64,000 nucleotides of DNA from JAWPMT01 sp965227935 (GTDB lineage: Bacteria > Bacteroidota > Bacteroidia > Cytophagales > Cyclobacteriaceae), in assembly GCA_965227935.1 (NCBI GenBank), contig CBDDGS010000055.1, positions 2,356,001-2,420,000 on the forward strand. Reading direction: 5' to 3'. The notes below the pieces were generated by a model. The model was given only the letters and a program-made list of their open reading frames with translations, did not search any database and was not told the DNA's origin. Made by a program: the position numbers and the translations under genes. Positions 47,451 through 57,751 of the stretch are shown here, piece after piece (position 1 is the stretch's first letter; each line of letters opens with the position of its first letter).

Positions 47451-49315
47451 CAATGACCTTTATCGAGTTCCATCAATGTGCCCCCGAGGTTATAGTCCTG
47501 TGTCTTGGGTAGTGACGGATTGCCGACTCCCTCTTGCATCAATTTCTCCAGGTCTGCGAAGTACTCCTTGTATATTGCTCGTGGTAGCACACCTCTTTGT
47601 TTGCACACTGACGCGGCCATTCCAAGCACCTCTCCCATCATACCACCCGTTCGCATCAGCCGGACGGTGCCTAGTGCTACATGGGACACACTGATGTCAC
47701 GCCCTCCCATCATCAGGTTATCAATATTCTTGGAATAGAGGCAGCGAAACGGAATAGGGTAGGGGTAGATCCGAATATGTTTGGCAATGGAGCGGAAGGC
47801 CTCACCATCAAACATCTCCTCATTCTTCTTGTCGGGGTAGTGCAGATCGATCGTCCAGGTCGTCGGTGCCGTTCCATCCGGCAGAAAGTTCTGACCTGTC
47901 AGATCGTTTTCCGTCAGAATGTAGTCCCCCACGAGCCTCCGTGATTCCCGTTTACCTCCAATGTACGCCACCCATCGAAGGCGTTCGTTGGCAAACTTCT
48001 CTTTCTTCGAATATCGATTCTTGAGGAAGGACCAGTTGGAAAACACCACCAATAATCCATAGTCTCTGATGGACTCGGTTTCCCTTATCATGTCCTTGCC
48101 CATGCCGGTCTCCCAGTCCCAGTCTCCTCTCGTAATGGCAAAAGCCTTTTCCTCGTCCCACGGTAACCCCCAATCGATGTCGGGAAAGCTGATGGGCTCA
48201 TCCGCTGTCTCAGAAAACCACTGTACCGAGATGCCCATCGTCAGGTTGTCGGCTTCCTCTGGAGCGGTTGGTTCATTGAACGTTGCCCGGCTCTCGCGAC
48301 CGGACATGTATTCAGCACCTGCCAGGTAGCCGATCGTGCCATCGCCCGTGCAGTCCGCAAACAAGGGAGCAACAAAGGCCCGCTTCTCGGCGGTCTCCAG
48401 GTTCTCTGCCACCACCCGGGTAATTCTGCCATTCTCAACCGTTACCTCATTCGCGTGATGACTGAGGAAGAGCGAGATGTTCTCTTCCGCTAAGACCGCT
48501 TTTAACTTCTTGTCGTCCTCATAGTAGTCCTTTGGCTGCGCATTGCCCCCCTGGTCAGGACCGATCTCGTTCACCAGGTTTCCCAGAGCTGGGTAGGGTT
48601 CCAGATTGATTCGAGCCCCCAGGTGGACCCTGACTTCCGAGCTATTGTTACCACCAAGCACCGGCCGGTTCTGTATCAAAGCTACCTTTACTCCCAATCG
48701 AGCTGCCGAGATGGCCGCACAGGTGCCTGCCATGCCTCCGCCAACAATGACGAAGTCATATTCCTCTTCCGGAACGTCGGTACCAATACCCAGCTTCTCA
48801 TTTCGCCATTCTTCGAGATCCTTAGCGTCATTAGGCGGAACATCGCCCTCCTCCCTCGTGAAGTAGATAGCGTCGACCCGGCCATTGAATCCAGTAAGAT
48901 CTGTCAGTTGCAGTTCCACCTCCGACTTATTGATTCGCACAGTACCACCATTGACCCACTGCCAGTCGCTGGTGCCAATTCCAAAAGTCTGCTTCACTCT
49001 TTTGCCATCGACCCAAAAATCAAACTTACCAGCGGCTACATCCGACCATGGCGCCGTCCAATTTCTAGTCCTTATATATATAGTGTACTTCCCAGCGCTG
49101 GGAAACGTGACGGTGGTCTTAGCGTCAGCTACAAGACTACCCATGCCATGTGCTAATAGGTAGGGAGACCCCATCACATCCATGGACTGCTGATCAATCA
49201 CCCAGCCTCCTTTATCCCGAAAGCTTTCTGCTTCTACCAGAAGACCATCTCTGCTCTGACCAAAAAGACTTAGAGTGGTGGCAAGAAGACTTAATACAAG
49301 AGAAGCGTTTTTCAT
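47450..49315 (-). CDS. Secreted FAD-dependent oxidoreductase with N-terminal CBM-like domain (621 aa)
   Basis: A signal peptide MKNASLVLSLLATTLSLFGQ precedes a 140-residue beta domain (GLLVEAESFRDKGGW, YTIYIRTRNW, VDAIYFT) like carbohydrate-binding or golvesin-like modules. The FAD domain follows: DFVIVGGGMAGTCAAISAAR (G192-G197 dinucleotide motif), VLGGNNSSEVRVHLGA, ADCTGDGTIGYLAGA and NLMMGGRDISVSHVAL. This is the FAD_oxidored (PF12831-type) family common near polysaccharide genes in Bacteroidota, where substrates are mostly unknown. The start at 49315 is preferred over 49330 because it leaves an intact signal. It is coupled to the FMN-bind-like gene. Confidence 0.85.
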   Translation of the reverse strand: MKNASLVLSLLATTLSLFGQSRDGLLVEAESFRDKGGWVIDQQSMDVMGSPYLLAHGMGSLVADAKTTVTFPSAGKYTIYIRTRNWTAPWSDVAAGKFDFWVDGKRVKQTFGIGTSDWQWVNGGTVRINKSEVELQLTDLTGFNGRVDAIYFTREEGDVPPNDAKDLEEWRNEKLGIGTDVPEEEYDFVIVGGGMAGTCAAISAARLGVKVALIQNRPVLGGNNSSEVRVHLGARINLEPYPALGNLVNEIGPDQGGNAQPKDYYEDDKKLKAVLAEENISLFLSHHANEVTVENGRITRVVAENLETAEKRAFVAPLFADCTGDGTIGYLAGAEYMSGRESRATFNEPTAPEEADNLTMGISVQWFSETADEPISFPDIDWGLPWDEEKAFAITRGDWDWETGMGKDMIRETESIRDYGLLVVFSNWSFLKNRYSKKEKFANERLRWVAYIGGKRESRRLVGDYILTENDLTGQNFLPDGTAPTTWTIDLHYPDKKNEEMFDGEAFRSIAKHIRIYPYPIPFRCLYSKNIDNLMMGGRDISVSHVALGTVRLMRTGGMMGEVLGMAASVCKQRGVLPRAIYKEYFADLEKLMQEGVGNPSLPKTQDYNLGGTLMELDKGH

Positions 49316-49772
49316 AGTCTGAAATTCCAAATCTAAAGCTACTCAAAAGCCGACTTCCAGCGGATGTTGAATCCTGGTATGTGTTAAAGCAGTACGCTAT
49401 TCGGTAGTTCAAGTAACCTTGGCAAACAGCATAATGATGCCGCGATAAGTAGGGACTTTGACCTTGAAATCGCCATGGCTACAAGAACTGACAAAAATCA
49501 TAATTTCGGCATTTCCTAGCTCAGTTAGCATTCCCCTAGAAGGATCGAAGCCTACAAATACGTTACCAGACCCCATTACAGGCGTTAAAGGCCCTTTTTA
49601 CTCCAGAATATCAGATACTTACAAGTTCCTAAGCCTTTCATCACACTTTGTTAAAAGCCATAATTCAATGATTTCCTCAGCTCCGGATTTTTCGGCGTAT
49701 GGTTGTACGTGATTTTTTCAAGAAATCCGCTACCTTCATCGAGGTATTCGCTAACCCAAACCCTGGAAAGCC
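49316..49772. other. Divergent intergenic region between FAD oxidoreductase and giant gene 2
   Basis: It must hold promoters for both divergent genes. On the plus strand TACCTT lies 36 nt before the ATG at 49773. An 84-codon plus frame at 49458-49712 has no recognisable signal or motif and is not supported as a gene. No repeat or hairpin of note. Confidence 0.45.
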
Positions 49773-49775
49773 ATG
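49731..49775 (+). promoter_or_regulatory. Shared upstream element of giant genes (copy 2)
   Basis: TACCTT (49731-49736) lies 36 nt before the ATG, followed by CCCAAACC and GGAAAGCC directly before ATGAAGAGC. It matches the arrangement before 25874 (minus) and 58188. The TAYCTT box may be the -7 promoter element; function is inferred. Confidence 0.45.
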
Positions 49776-52700
49776 AAGAGCACTAACTCGCCCTCGAGGG
49801 GGAGATGGTATCGCATTCCCAATGCTTTTTCCATCAAGTCACCTCTCATTCACAAATTCAATTTTTTAGCCTGGATCCAACACCTCTATAAAAGGGTGTT
49901 TGGAGATGCGATGCAGCGTCGAATCGATGCCCACATCGAATTTTTAGTTAGTTCGGCCACGAAGGCCTCTCACACCTTCAAAGCCAATAATTCAAGCTGG
50001 ATAGTCCTAAGGTCTTTGATCTTGGTGACGATGTTTTTGAGCTTGAGTTCCGTTTCGAATGGCCCCTCGGTGGTCCCGGATGGATCGGCAACTGGTAACG
50101 TAAACGGCACTACTGTGCTAAAAGCCTCGGCGATGGAAGACATCGAGGGCAACATCAGCAAAGTGTACCAGCACTGGGCGGATGCCGACATGGACTGGAA
50201 TAATAACATTCTCAGCGCCAATAAGTCGGATTACTTCGAAGGAGAGGTGATACCCCACGTATTTGTGTACAAGGCCTCCAATCGAGAGCCATTGATACCC
50301 GGAAACGAGTACAATTTCACTATTACCTACAACTACTATCAGCAGAACACAAATGCTGGCGGCTTCGCCTTCATCACTACGTACGATATCAGTAGGGATC
50401 CAGATCTACTAGGTGCCAATAACACCGATACACCTCCTACGATTGATAATAATTTCACCGGCTCGGGAAATCAAGGTGTTTTCTATACAGTAGATGCAGA
50501 CATTATTGACGCCTCCGACCCCGTAACCGTAGGTACGGGCACTTTGGACCAGAAAGTGACGGTCACCTTTAAATACACTGGAGTCGAGACAAGAAGAGGA
50601 TTTGCAGAAATCTATTATGGCCTATACATCGCAGAACCTGGTCAAATCGATGATCAAGGAAACGGTCCGACAGATGGTGCCTCGGCATGGACAGGAGGAT
50701 CCCTGCAGACCACAGTAGACATAGAAGGTTCTGGAGCTACATCGATACAACTGAATCCAGACGCGATCATCCGAGGAGAGATCAGTGGCACCAAGTATGG
50801 CGATGTAAATAATAATGGACAACGAGACGATGGTGAGCTAGGACTTGCCGGATGGACGATATTCCTGGATTTCAACGACAATGGCGTGCTTGATGGTGAA
50901 GAACCATCAACCGTGACGGACGCCAATGGTGACTTTTTCTTCTCCGTGACACCATTTACCAATAATGGCAATGCCATTTATGTATATGAGATCAATCAGG
51001 ATGGATATACCCAAACCGAGCCAGTAAGTGGTTCTTACGGTCCCATCTTCATAACCGTGGACGACCCAACGGAGACAGGATTGTTGTTTGGTAACTTCTT
51101 CTGTGTGACGCCAGAAGTAGAAGCTGGCAATCCACAAGAAGTCTGTGAGGGCACTGCTATTCTACTCAATGGCGCCACCGCAGCAGACTACGAGTCGTTG
51201 CTATGGACGGCAAGTGTTGCGGGTGGAAGTTTTGATGATCCCACGACACTCAATCCTACGTACACGCCTCCTGCCAATTACAATGGCACTATCACACTGA
51301 CGCTGACCGCCCAGGGACTCGATCAGTGCGCTGAAGCGAGTGATAATGTCACCATCACTTTCAATGATCAGCCCATTGCCAATGCAGGCCCTGATCAGAC
51401 AATTTGTATCGTCACCGGTAATGAAACCGTACAGCTCGCAGGTAGCACACAGGGCGATGTCTCTTCCATCACATGGAGTGGTGGCAATGGGTCCTTCGCA
51501 CCTAATGCCAATGACCTCAATGCTGTCTACACACCAACAGCCGGTGAGATCGCTGCAGGAAGTGTAACACTCACCCTCACAACCGATGCACCCAATCAGT
51601 GTACTCCTGATGACGATGATGTTACCATCACTTTCAATGATCAGCCCATTGCTAACGCTGGCCCTGATCAGACAATTTGTATCGTCATCGGTAATGAAAC
51701 CGTACAGCTTGCAGGTAGCACACAGGGCGATGTGACTTCCATCACATGGAGTGGTGGCAATGGGTCCTTCGCACCTAATGCCAATGACCTCAATGCTGTC
51801 TACACACCAACAGCTGCTGAGATCACTGCTGGAAGTGTGACGCTCACCCTCACAACCGATGCACCCAATCAGTGTACTCCTGATGACGATAATGTCACCA
51901 TCACTTTCAATGATCAGCCCATTGCTAACGCTGGCCCTGATCAGACAATTTGTATCGTCATCGGCAATGAAACCGTACAGCTCGCAGGTAGCACACAGGG
52001 CGATGTCTCTTCCATCACATGGAGTGGTGGCAATGGGTCCTTCGCACCTAATGCCAATGACCTCAATGCTGTCTACACACCAACAGCTGCTGAGATCGCT
52101 GCAGGAAGTGTAACACTCACCCTCACAACCGATGCACCCAATCAGTGTACTCCTGATGACGATGATGTTACCATCACTTTCAATGATCAGCCCATTGCTA
52201 ACGCTGGCCCTGATCAGACAATTTGTATCGTCACCGGCAATGAAACCGTACAGCTCGCAGGTAGCACACAGGGCGATGTCTCTTCCATCACATGGAGTGG
52301 TGGCAATGGGTCCTTCGCACCTAATGCCAATGACCTCAATGCTGTCTACACACCAACAGCCGGTGAGATCGCTGCAGGAAGTGTAACACTCACCCTCACA
52401 ACCGATGCACCCAATCAGTGTACTCCTGATGACGATGATGTCACCATCACTTTCAATGATCAGCCCATTGCTAACGCTGGCCCTGATCAGACAATTTGTA
52501 TCATCACCGGCAATGAAACCGTACAGCTCGCAGGTAGCACACAGGGCGATGTCTCTTCCATCACATGGAGTGGTGGCAATGGGTCCTTCGCACCTAATGC
52601 CAATGACCTCAATGCTGTCTACACACCAACAGCCGGTGAGATCGCTGCAGGAAGTGTAACACTCACCCTCACAACCGATGCACCCAATCAGTGTACTCCT

Positions 52701-55700
52701 GATGACGATGATGTCACCATCACTTTCAATGATCAGCCCATTGCTAACGCTGGCCCTGATCAGACAATTTGTATCGTCACCGGCAATGAAACCGTACAGC
52801 TCGCAGGTAGCACACAGGGCGATGTCTCTTCCATCACATGGAGTGGTGGCAATGGGTCCTTCGCACCTAATGCCAATGACCTCAATGCTGTCTACACACC
52901 AACAGCCGGTGAGATCGCTGCAGGAAGTGTAACACTCACCCTCACAACCGATGCACCCAATCAGTGTACTCCTGATGACGATGATGTCACCATCACTTTC
53001 AATGATCAGCCCATTGCCAATGCAGGCCCTGATCAGACAATTTGTATCGTCACCGGTAATGAAACCGTACAGCTCGCAGGTAGCACACAGGGCGATGTGA
53101 CTTCCATCACATGGAGTGGTGGCAATGGATCCTTCGCACCTAATGCCAATGACCTCAATGCTGTCTACACACCAACAGCCGGTGAGATCGCTGCAGGAAG
53201 TGTAACACTCACCCTCACAACCGATGCACCCAATCAGTGTACTCCTGATGACGATAATGTCACCATCACTTTCAATGATCAGCCCATTGCTAACGCTGGC
53301 CCTGATCAGACAATTTGTATCGTCATCGGCAATGAAACCGTACAGCTCGCAGGTAGCACACAGGGCGATGTCTCTTCCATCACATGGAGTGGTGGCAATG
53401 GGTCCTTCGCACCTAATGCCAATGACCTCAATGCTGTCTACACACCAACAGCTGCTGAGATCGCTGCAGGAAGTGTAACACTCACCCTCACAACCGATGC
53501 ACCCAATCAGTGTACTCCTGATGACGATGATGTTACCATCACTTTCAATGATCAGCCCATTGCTAACGCTGGCCCTGATCAGACAATTTGTATCGTCACC
53601 GGCAATGAAACCGTACAGCTCGCAGGTAGCACACAGGGCGATGTCTCTTCCATCACATGGAGTGGTGGCAATGGGTCCTTCGCACCTAATGCCAATGACC
53701 TCAATGCTGTCTACACACCAACAGCCGGTGAGATCGCTGCAGGAAGTGTAACACTCACCCTCACAACCGATGCACCCAATCAGTGTACTCCTGATGACGA
53801 TGATGTCACCATCACTTTCAATGATCAGCCCATTGCTAACGCTGGCCCTGATCAGACAATTTGTATCATCACCGGCAATGAAACCGTACAGCTCGCAGGT
53901 AGCACACAGGGCGATGTCTCTTCCATCACATGGAGTGGTGGCAATGGGTCCTTCGCACCTAATGCCAATGACCTCAATGCTGTCTACACACCAACAGCCG
54001 GTGAGATCGCTGCAGGAAGTGTAACACTCACCCTCACAACCGATGCACCCAATCAGTGTACTCCTGATGACGATGATGTCACCATCACTTTCAATGATCA
54101 GCCCATTGCTAACGCTGGCCCTGATCAGACAATTTGTATCGTCACCGGCAATGAAACCGTACAGCTCGCAGGTAGCACACAGGGCGATGTCTCTTCCATC
54201 ACATGGAGTGGTGGCAATGGGTCCTTCGCACCTAATGCCAATGACCTCAATGCTGTCTACACACCAACAGCCGGTGAGATCGCTGCAGGAAGTGTAACAC
54301 TCACCCTCACAACCGATGCACCCAATCAGTGTACTCCTGATGACGATGATGTCACCATCACTTTCAATGATCAGCCCATTGCCAATGCAGGCCCTGATCA
54401 GACAATTTGTATCGTCACCGGTAATGAAACCGTACAGCTCGCAGGTAGCACACAGGGTGATGTGACTTCCATCACATGGAGTGGTGGCAATGGGTCCTTC
54501 GCACCTAATGCCAATGACCTCAATGCTGTCTACACACCAACAGCCGGTGAGATCGCTGCAGGAAGTGTAACACTCACCCTCACAACCGATGCACCCAATC
54601 AGTGTACTCCTGATGACGATGATGTCACCATCACTTTCAATATCAACCCCACTATCGACGCAGGCCCCAGTTTTGCCATCTGTGTAGATGACGCGCCAGC
54701 CAATATCAGCGCTACTGTTGGCCCTAATTCCATTTTCAAAGAATGGTCTTCAAACGGTGACGGAACATTCGGTAACGCCGGTTTAGCGAGCACCACCTAC
54801 CAACCAGGTCCCAATGACTTGAATGAGGTGGCAGCAAACGGCTTTGTAGATATTGTCCTGACGGCCAAAACAGAAGCCAATGGTGTTTGTCCCGAAGCGG
54901 TTGACGTGGTGACGCTGACCATCAATGCGAATCCAATTGCCAACAACTTCAATGCCCCGGCGATTTGTGAGGAAAACCTTCCTGTCAACAATACTATCGA
55001 CCTGACCACCTATGATAACAATATCAGTGCGGGAACAGGCGATGTAACTTGGTACTCCGATCCTGCCCGTACGGAAGCGTTCCTGATAGAAAACCCCAGC
55101 GTGGCGCCTATTCTCGCGCCACCGATGGGAGCTAACCCGGGAATCAATACGTACTACGCTGTTGTCACTAACGAGGTCACGGGTTGTACTGGCGAGGGGT
55201 CTGTGAAGGTAGATATCAATCCGACCCCTCCTTGCGTGATCGAGGGACCAGAGTCATTGTGCCCTGAAGAGGTAGGGATGTACGTTCTTGCAGGCGGCGT
55301 CCCCGAAGGAAACTTCACCCTTACCTGGGACATCACAGACAATGCAGACCTCACAGTCACGGGAGAGGGTACAGTTGAAGTTACGACTGAGGCGTGCGAG
55401 GGAACGATCACCCTCTCCCTCATCGTGAAGAACGATGATACCGGCTGTATCAGTAGCTGTACCAAGGACATCATGATCAATGGTTCCGAGCCTCCCGTGA
55501 TCACATGCCCTGCGGATGTGACTATCACCTGTGATGAAGAACTGGAGATGGCTACGGCCACGGACGATTGTGGTGCTGTCGTCACTTATGAGGACGTGAT
55601 CCTAACGCCACCACCGACTAATGGCAGCTGCCAGTGCGACGGTGGCATGACAAGCCTCACGGTGCAGTACAATGGGGATGGCGACTTTATCCAAGTCTAC

Positions 55701-57695
55701 TACGATAAAGATCAGGTAGCATCCGAGCTGCTTTTTGAAGGCAATGTGGTTGATGGCCAGGAGATTGTCATCTATGCGGATGACCCTGAAACCGGCCCTG
55801 TTGAGTTTGAAAAGCTGAAGGCCAACACTTACTTCTACGTGGGTTCCGAAGAGTACACGATACATACCTCTTGCTCGAAGTATATCCTCGGATTTGTCAC
55901 AGGTCCATTCACCGTCAAAGGGTGGACAGACCTCAATGGAAACAATGGCTCCGGTTCTACATGTGACGAAACCGTGCCTCCAGTTGAGAGCTGCGCTTGT
56001 GAAAAGCGCATGATCGAACTGAGCGTCCGATACGAAGGTGACCCTGGTGTGACCGTGCAGGCACTTGACAAAGATGGTAATACGGTCATAGAAACCTACA
56101 CAGACGTGCAGGATGGTCAAATATTGTCGGTCATCTCCTGGACCATTGGTGAAACAAGTTTGGATACAGAGACAGGATTTCAGGTAGTGTCACCTACTGA
56201 ATTGGATCCGGCGGTATTCCACACTTCATGCTCACAGGATATCTCCGATTTGAAAATTGGCAATTTCACCGTTGTCGGGTGGGTTGATGGACTCGGTCAG
56301 GTTTGTGGCTATAGCGATATTGTACCTGATCTCCCTGCTAAGGTGCAGCGTACATGGACAGCCACCGATGCATGCGGCAACACCGATGAATGTATACAGA
56401 TGATAACTATCGAAGGTGATGATACTCCACCAATGATCACTTGTCCTGCCGATGTTACCTTCGATTGCAATGATGAGAACTGGGAAGACATGCTTGAACC
56501 TCCCATTGCTACAGACAATTGCTTCGTGGATCCCATTATCACATTTGACGACAATGCAGGTGATTGCAGCTGTCAGGATGGAATGCGCACGCTTACCGTT
56601 CAATACAATGGAGATCCCGCGGATTTGGATGGCGAGCTCGTAGAAGTCTATTATGACAAGGATAAGCAAGCCGACGAGCGGTTGTTCTCAGGAATTGTAT
56701 TTGATGGTGACATCATTACTGTGGACGTAGCCGATCTCAATGACGCAAGCATCGTGAAGCTAAAAGGCGACACGCGATTCTATGTTGGCGACGGCCCGGA
56801 GCTAAAGGTCCACACCTCATGCTCAAAATATATAATTGGCCGGACCGTCGGTGAGGAAACTGCCGGATTCACAGTCAAGGCCTGGACAGATGGTGCCGGA
56901 AATACGTGCAATGAAAGTGTTCCGCTCGTCGAAAGTTGCGAGTGCCGCGACATGATCGAATTGAGCGTCACCTATGATGGCCCAATCCCAGCCACGATCA
57001 CTACCGATTTTGGTGGAAAGGACCCGGAATCCCTGGGAACCTTCAATGTTACTACAGACCAAGAACGATTGATCACTGTCATTTCCTGGACTATCGATCA
57101 GAATAAGTTGAAGAATGATACTTACTTCTCTGTGAATGGTCAGGAAACGAAAATTCACACTTCTTGTTCTGAGCCTATTGTTGGAGAATCATTCAATGAC
57201 TTCACCGTTGTCGGCTGGCTCGGCGAGGATGGGCAGGTATGCGGCTACTCCAGGTTGGCAACTGAGCGCGAAGAGGGTTGTAACACTATTTATCGCACTT
57301 GGATTGCCACGGACGCGTCTGGCAACACCGCCACCTGCGAGCAGGTGATCAGCTTTACAGATGGTAGCGAAAGCGCCAGGACAGCAAGTGAACCTGTGAC
57401 ACGTGAGATTGAAGTCTCGACCAGGGCTCAGGAGCAGATTGAACTTGTGGCTTACCCTAACCCATTTGTGCACACGGTAAAGGTGGACTTCGTCATCCCT
57501 GAAAATACGAGGGTACGATTGGAGGTCTACAATATGGCTGGCAAGAGGGTACAAATACTCTTCGACGGTGACGTGGAAAGTGATGTGCCTTATTCCGGAA
57601 CCTTTGATGCCACGGGATTGCCAAATGGCACGTACATCTACAGGCTAATTACTGAAAGTAAAACCAAGACGGGATTCCTGGTTCCACTGAGGTAA
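49773..57695 (+). CDS. Giant T9SS-sorted repeat protein 2 (2640 aa)
   Basis: A long leader starts MKSTNSPSRGRW, with its hydrophobic core at residues 76-93. Residues about 100-330 form a beta-rich head domain (GEVIPHVFVYKA, FAFITTYDISRD) also seen in giant gene 3. Residues about 332-445 are an SdrD-B/Cna-B-like domain with two calcium-type loops (DVNNNGQRDDGE, DFNDNGVLDGEE). Twelve 91-aa Ig-like repeats cover residues 534-1625. Unique Ig-like parts follow, then two HYR domains (ITCPADVTITC; ITCPADVTFDC), each carrying a pair of inserted IHTSCS modules (about 55625-56325 and 56563-57255). The C-terminus is a T9SS type A domain (AYPNPFVHTVKVDF, LEVYNMAGK, NGTYIYRL, FLVPLR) closely similar to that of giant gene 1. 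A surface adhesin or matrix protein is inferred. Confidence 0.9.
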   Translation: MKSTNSPSRGRWYRIPNAFSIKSPLIHKFNFLAWIQHLYKRVFGDAMQRRIDAHIEFLVSSATKASHTFKANNSSWIVLRSLILVTMFLSLSSVSNGPSVVPDGSATGNVNGTTVLKASAMEDIEGNISKVYQHWADADMDWNNNILSANKSDYFEGEVIPHVFVYKASNREPLIPGNEYNFTITYNYYQQNTNAGGFAFITTYDISRDPDLLGANNTDTPPTIDNNFTGSGNQGVFYTVDADIIDASDPVTVGTGTLDQKVTVTFKYTGVETRRGFAEIYYGLYIAEPGQIDDQGNGPTDGASAWTGGSLQTTVDIEGSGATSIQLNPDAIIRGEISGTKYGDVNNNGQRDDGELGLAGWTIFLDFNDNGVLDGEEPSTVTDANGDFFFSVTPFTNNGNAIYVYEINQDGYTQTEPVSGSYGPIFITVDDPTETGLLFGNFFCVTPEVEAGNPQEVCEGTAILLNGATAADYESLLWTASVAGGSFDDPTTLNPTYTPPANYNGTITLTLTAQGLDQCAEASDNVTITFNDQPIANAGPDQTICIVTGNETVQLAGSTQGDVSSITWSGGNGSFAPNANDLNAVYTPTAGEIAAGSVTLTLTTDAPNQCTPDDDDVTITFNDQPIANAGPDQTICIVIGNETVQLAGSTQGDVTSITWSGGNGSFAPNANDLNAVYTPTAAEITAGSVTLTLTTDAPNQCTPDDDNVTITFNDQPIANAGPDQTICIVIGNETVQLAGSTQGDVSSITWSGGNGSFAPNANDLNAVYTPTAAEIAAGSVTLTLTTDAPNQCTPDDDDVTITFNDQPIANAGPDQTICIVTGNETVQLAGSTQGDVSSITWSGGNGSFAPNANDLNAVYTPTAGEIAAGSVTLTLTTDAPNQCTPDDDDVTITFNDQPIANAGPDQTICIITGNETVQLAGSTQGDVSSITWSGGNGSFAPNANDLNAVYTPTAGEIAAGSVTLTLTTDAPNQCTPDDDDVTITFNDQPIANAGPDQTICIVTGNETVQLAGSTQGDVSSITWSGGNGSFAPNANDLNAVYTPTAGEIAAGSVTLTLTTDAPNQCTPDDDDVTITFNDQPIANAGPDQTICIVTGNETVQLAGSTQGDVTSITWSGGNGSFAPNANDLNAVYTPTAGEIAAGSVTLTLTTDAPNQCTPDDDNVTITFNDQPIANAGPDQTICIVIGNETVQLAGSTQGDVSSITWSGGNGSFAPNANDLNAVYTPTAAEIAAGSVTLTLTTDAPNQCTPDDDDVTITFNDQPIANAGPDQTICIVTGNETVQLAGSTQGDVSSITWSGGNGSFAPNANDLNAVYTPTAGEIAAGSVTLTLTTDAPNQCTPDDDDVTITFNDQPIANAGPDQTICIITGNETVQLAGSTQGDVSSITWSGGNGSFAPNANDLNAVYTPTAGEIAAGSVTLTLTTDAPNQCTPDDDDVTITFNDQPIANAGPDQTICIVTGNETVQLAGSTQGDVSSITWSGGNGSFAPNANDLNAVYTPTAGEIAAGSVTLTLTTDAPNQCTPDDDDVTITFNDQPIANAGPDQTICIVTGNETVQLAGSTQGDVTSITWSGGNGSFAPNANDLNAVYTPTAGEIAAGSVTLTLTTDAPNQCTPDDDDVTITFNINPTIDAGPSFAICVDDAPANISATVGPNSIFKEWSSNGDGTFGNAGLASTTYQPGPNDLNEVAANGFVDIVLTAKTEANGVCPEAVDVVTLTINANPIANNFNAPAICEENLPVNNTIDLTTYDNNISAGTGDVTWYSDPARTEAFLIENPSVAPILAPPMGANPGINTYYAVVTNEVTGCTGEGSVKVDINPTPPCVIEGPESLCPEEVGMYVLAGGVPEGNFTLTWDITDNADLTVTGEGTVEVTTEACEGTITLSLIVKNDDTGCISSCTKDIMINGSEPPVITCPADVTITCDEELEMATATDDCGAVVTYEDVILTPPPTNGSCQCDGGMTSLTVQYNGDGDFIQVYYDKDQVASELLFEGNVVDGQEIVIYADDPETGPVEFEKLKANTYFYVGSEEYTIHTSCSKYILGFVTGPFTVKGWTDLNGNNGSGSTCDETVPPVESCACEKRMIELSVRYEGDPGVTVQALDKDGNTVIETYTDVQDGQILSVISWTIGETSLDTETGFQVVSPTELDPAVFHTSCSQDISDLKIGNFTVVGWVDGLGQVCGYSDIVPDLPAKVQRTWTATDACGNTDECIQMITIEGDDTPPMITCPADVTFDCNDENWEDMLEPPIATDNCFVDPIITFDDNAGDCSCQDGMRTLTVQYNGDPADLDGELVEVYYDKDKQADERLFSGIVFDGDIITVDVADLNDASIVKLKGDTRFYVGDGPELKVHTSCSKYIIGRTVGEETAGFTVKAWTDGAGNTCNESVPLVESCECRDMIELSVTYDGPIPATITTDFGGKDPESLGTFNVTTDQERLITVISWTIDQNKLKNDTYFSVNGQETKIHTSCSEPIVGESFNDFTVVGWLGEDGQVCGYSRLATEREEGCNTIYRTWIATDASGNTATCEQVISFTDGSESARTASEPVTREIEVSTRAQEQIELVAYPNPFVHTVKVDFVIPENTRVRLEVYNMAGKRVQILFDGDVESDVPYSGTFDATGLPNGTYIYRLITESKTKTGFLVPLR
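51372..54647 (+). repeat. Twelve tandem 273-bp repeats (91 aa) with a five-unit block duplication
   Basis: Units start at the CCC of PIANAGPDQTIC at 51372 and every 273 bp after, twelve in all with no indels. Unit sequence: PIANAGPDQTICIVTGNE, TVQLAGSTQGDVSSITWSG, GNGSFAPNANDLNAVYTPT, AGEIAAGSVTLTLTTDAPN, QCTPDDDDVTITFNDQ. The pattern of variants (IVIG/IVTG/IITG/IVTG/IVTG, VSSI or VTSI, AAEIA or AGEIA) in units 3-7 (51918-53282) is repeated in units 8-12 (53283-54647), an offset of 1365 bp. Confidence 0.95.
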
Positions 57696-57717
57696 ACCTG
57701 TATCAACAATTGAAACG

Positions 57718-57751
57718 AAGGGGCTGTCACGATGACGGCCCTTTTTCTTTT
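57718..57751 (+). terminator. Rho-independent terminator after giant gene 2
   Basis: Hairpin GGGCTGTC (57721-57728), loop ACGAT, GACGGCCC (57734-57741), extendable by AAG/TTT pairs, followed by TTTTTCTTTT (57742-57751). It lies 22 nt after the TAA stop at 57693-57695. Confidence 0.85.

Noticed and set aside
49458..49712. 84-codon plus-strand frame in the divergent intergenic region
   Set aside because: No motif or signal, and it occupies the region needed for two promoters.
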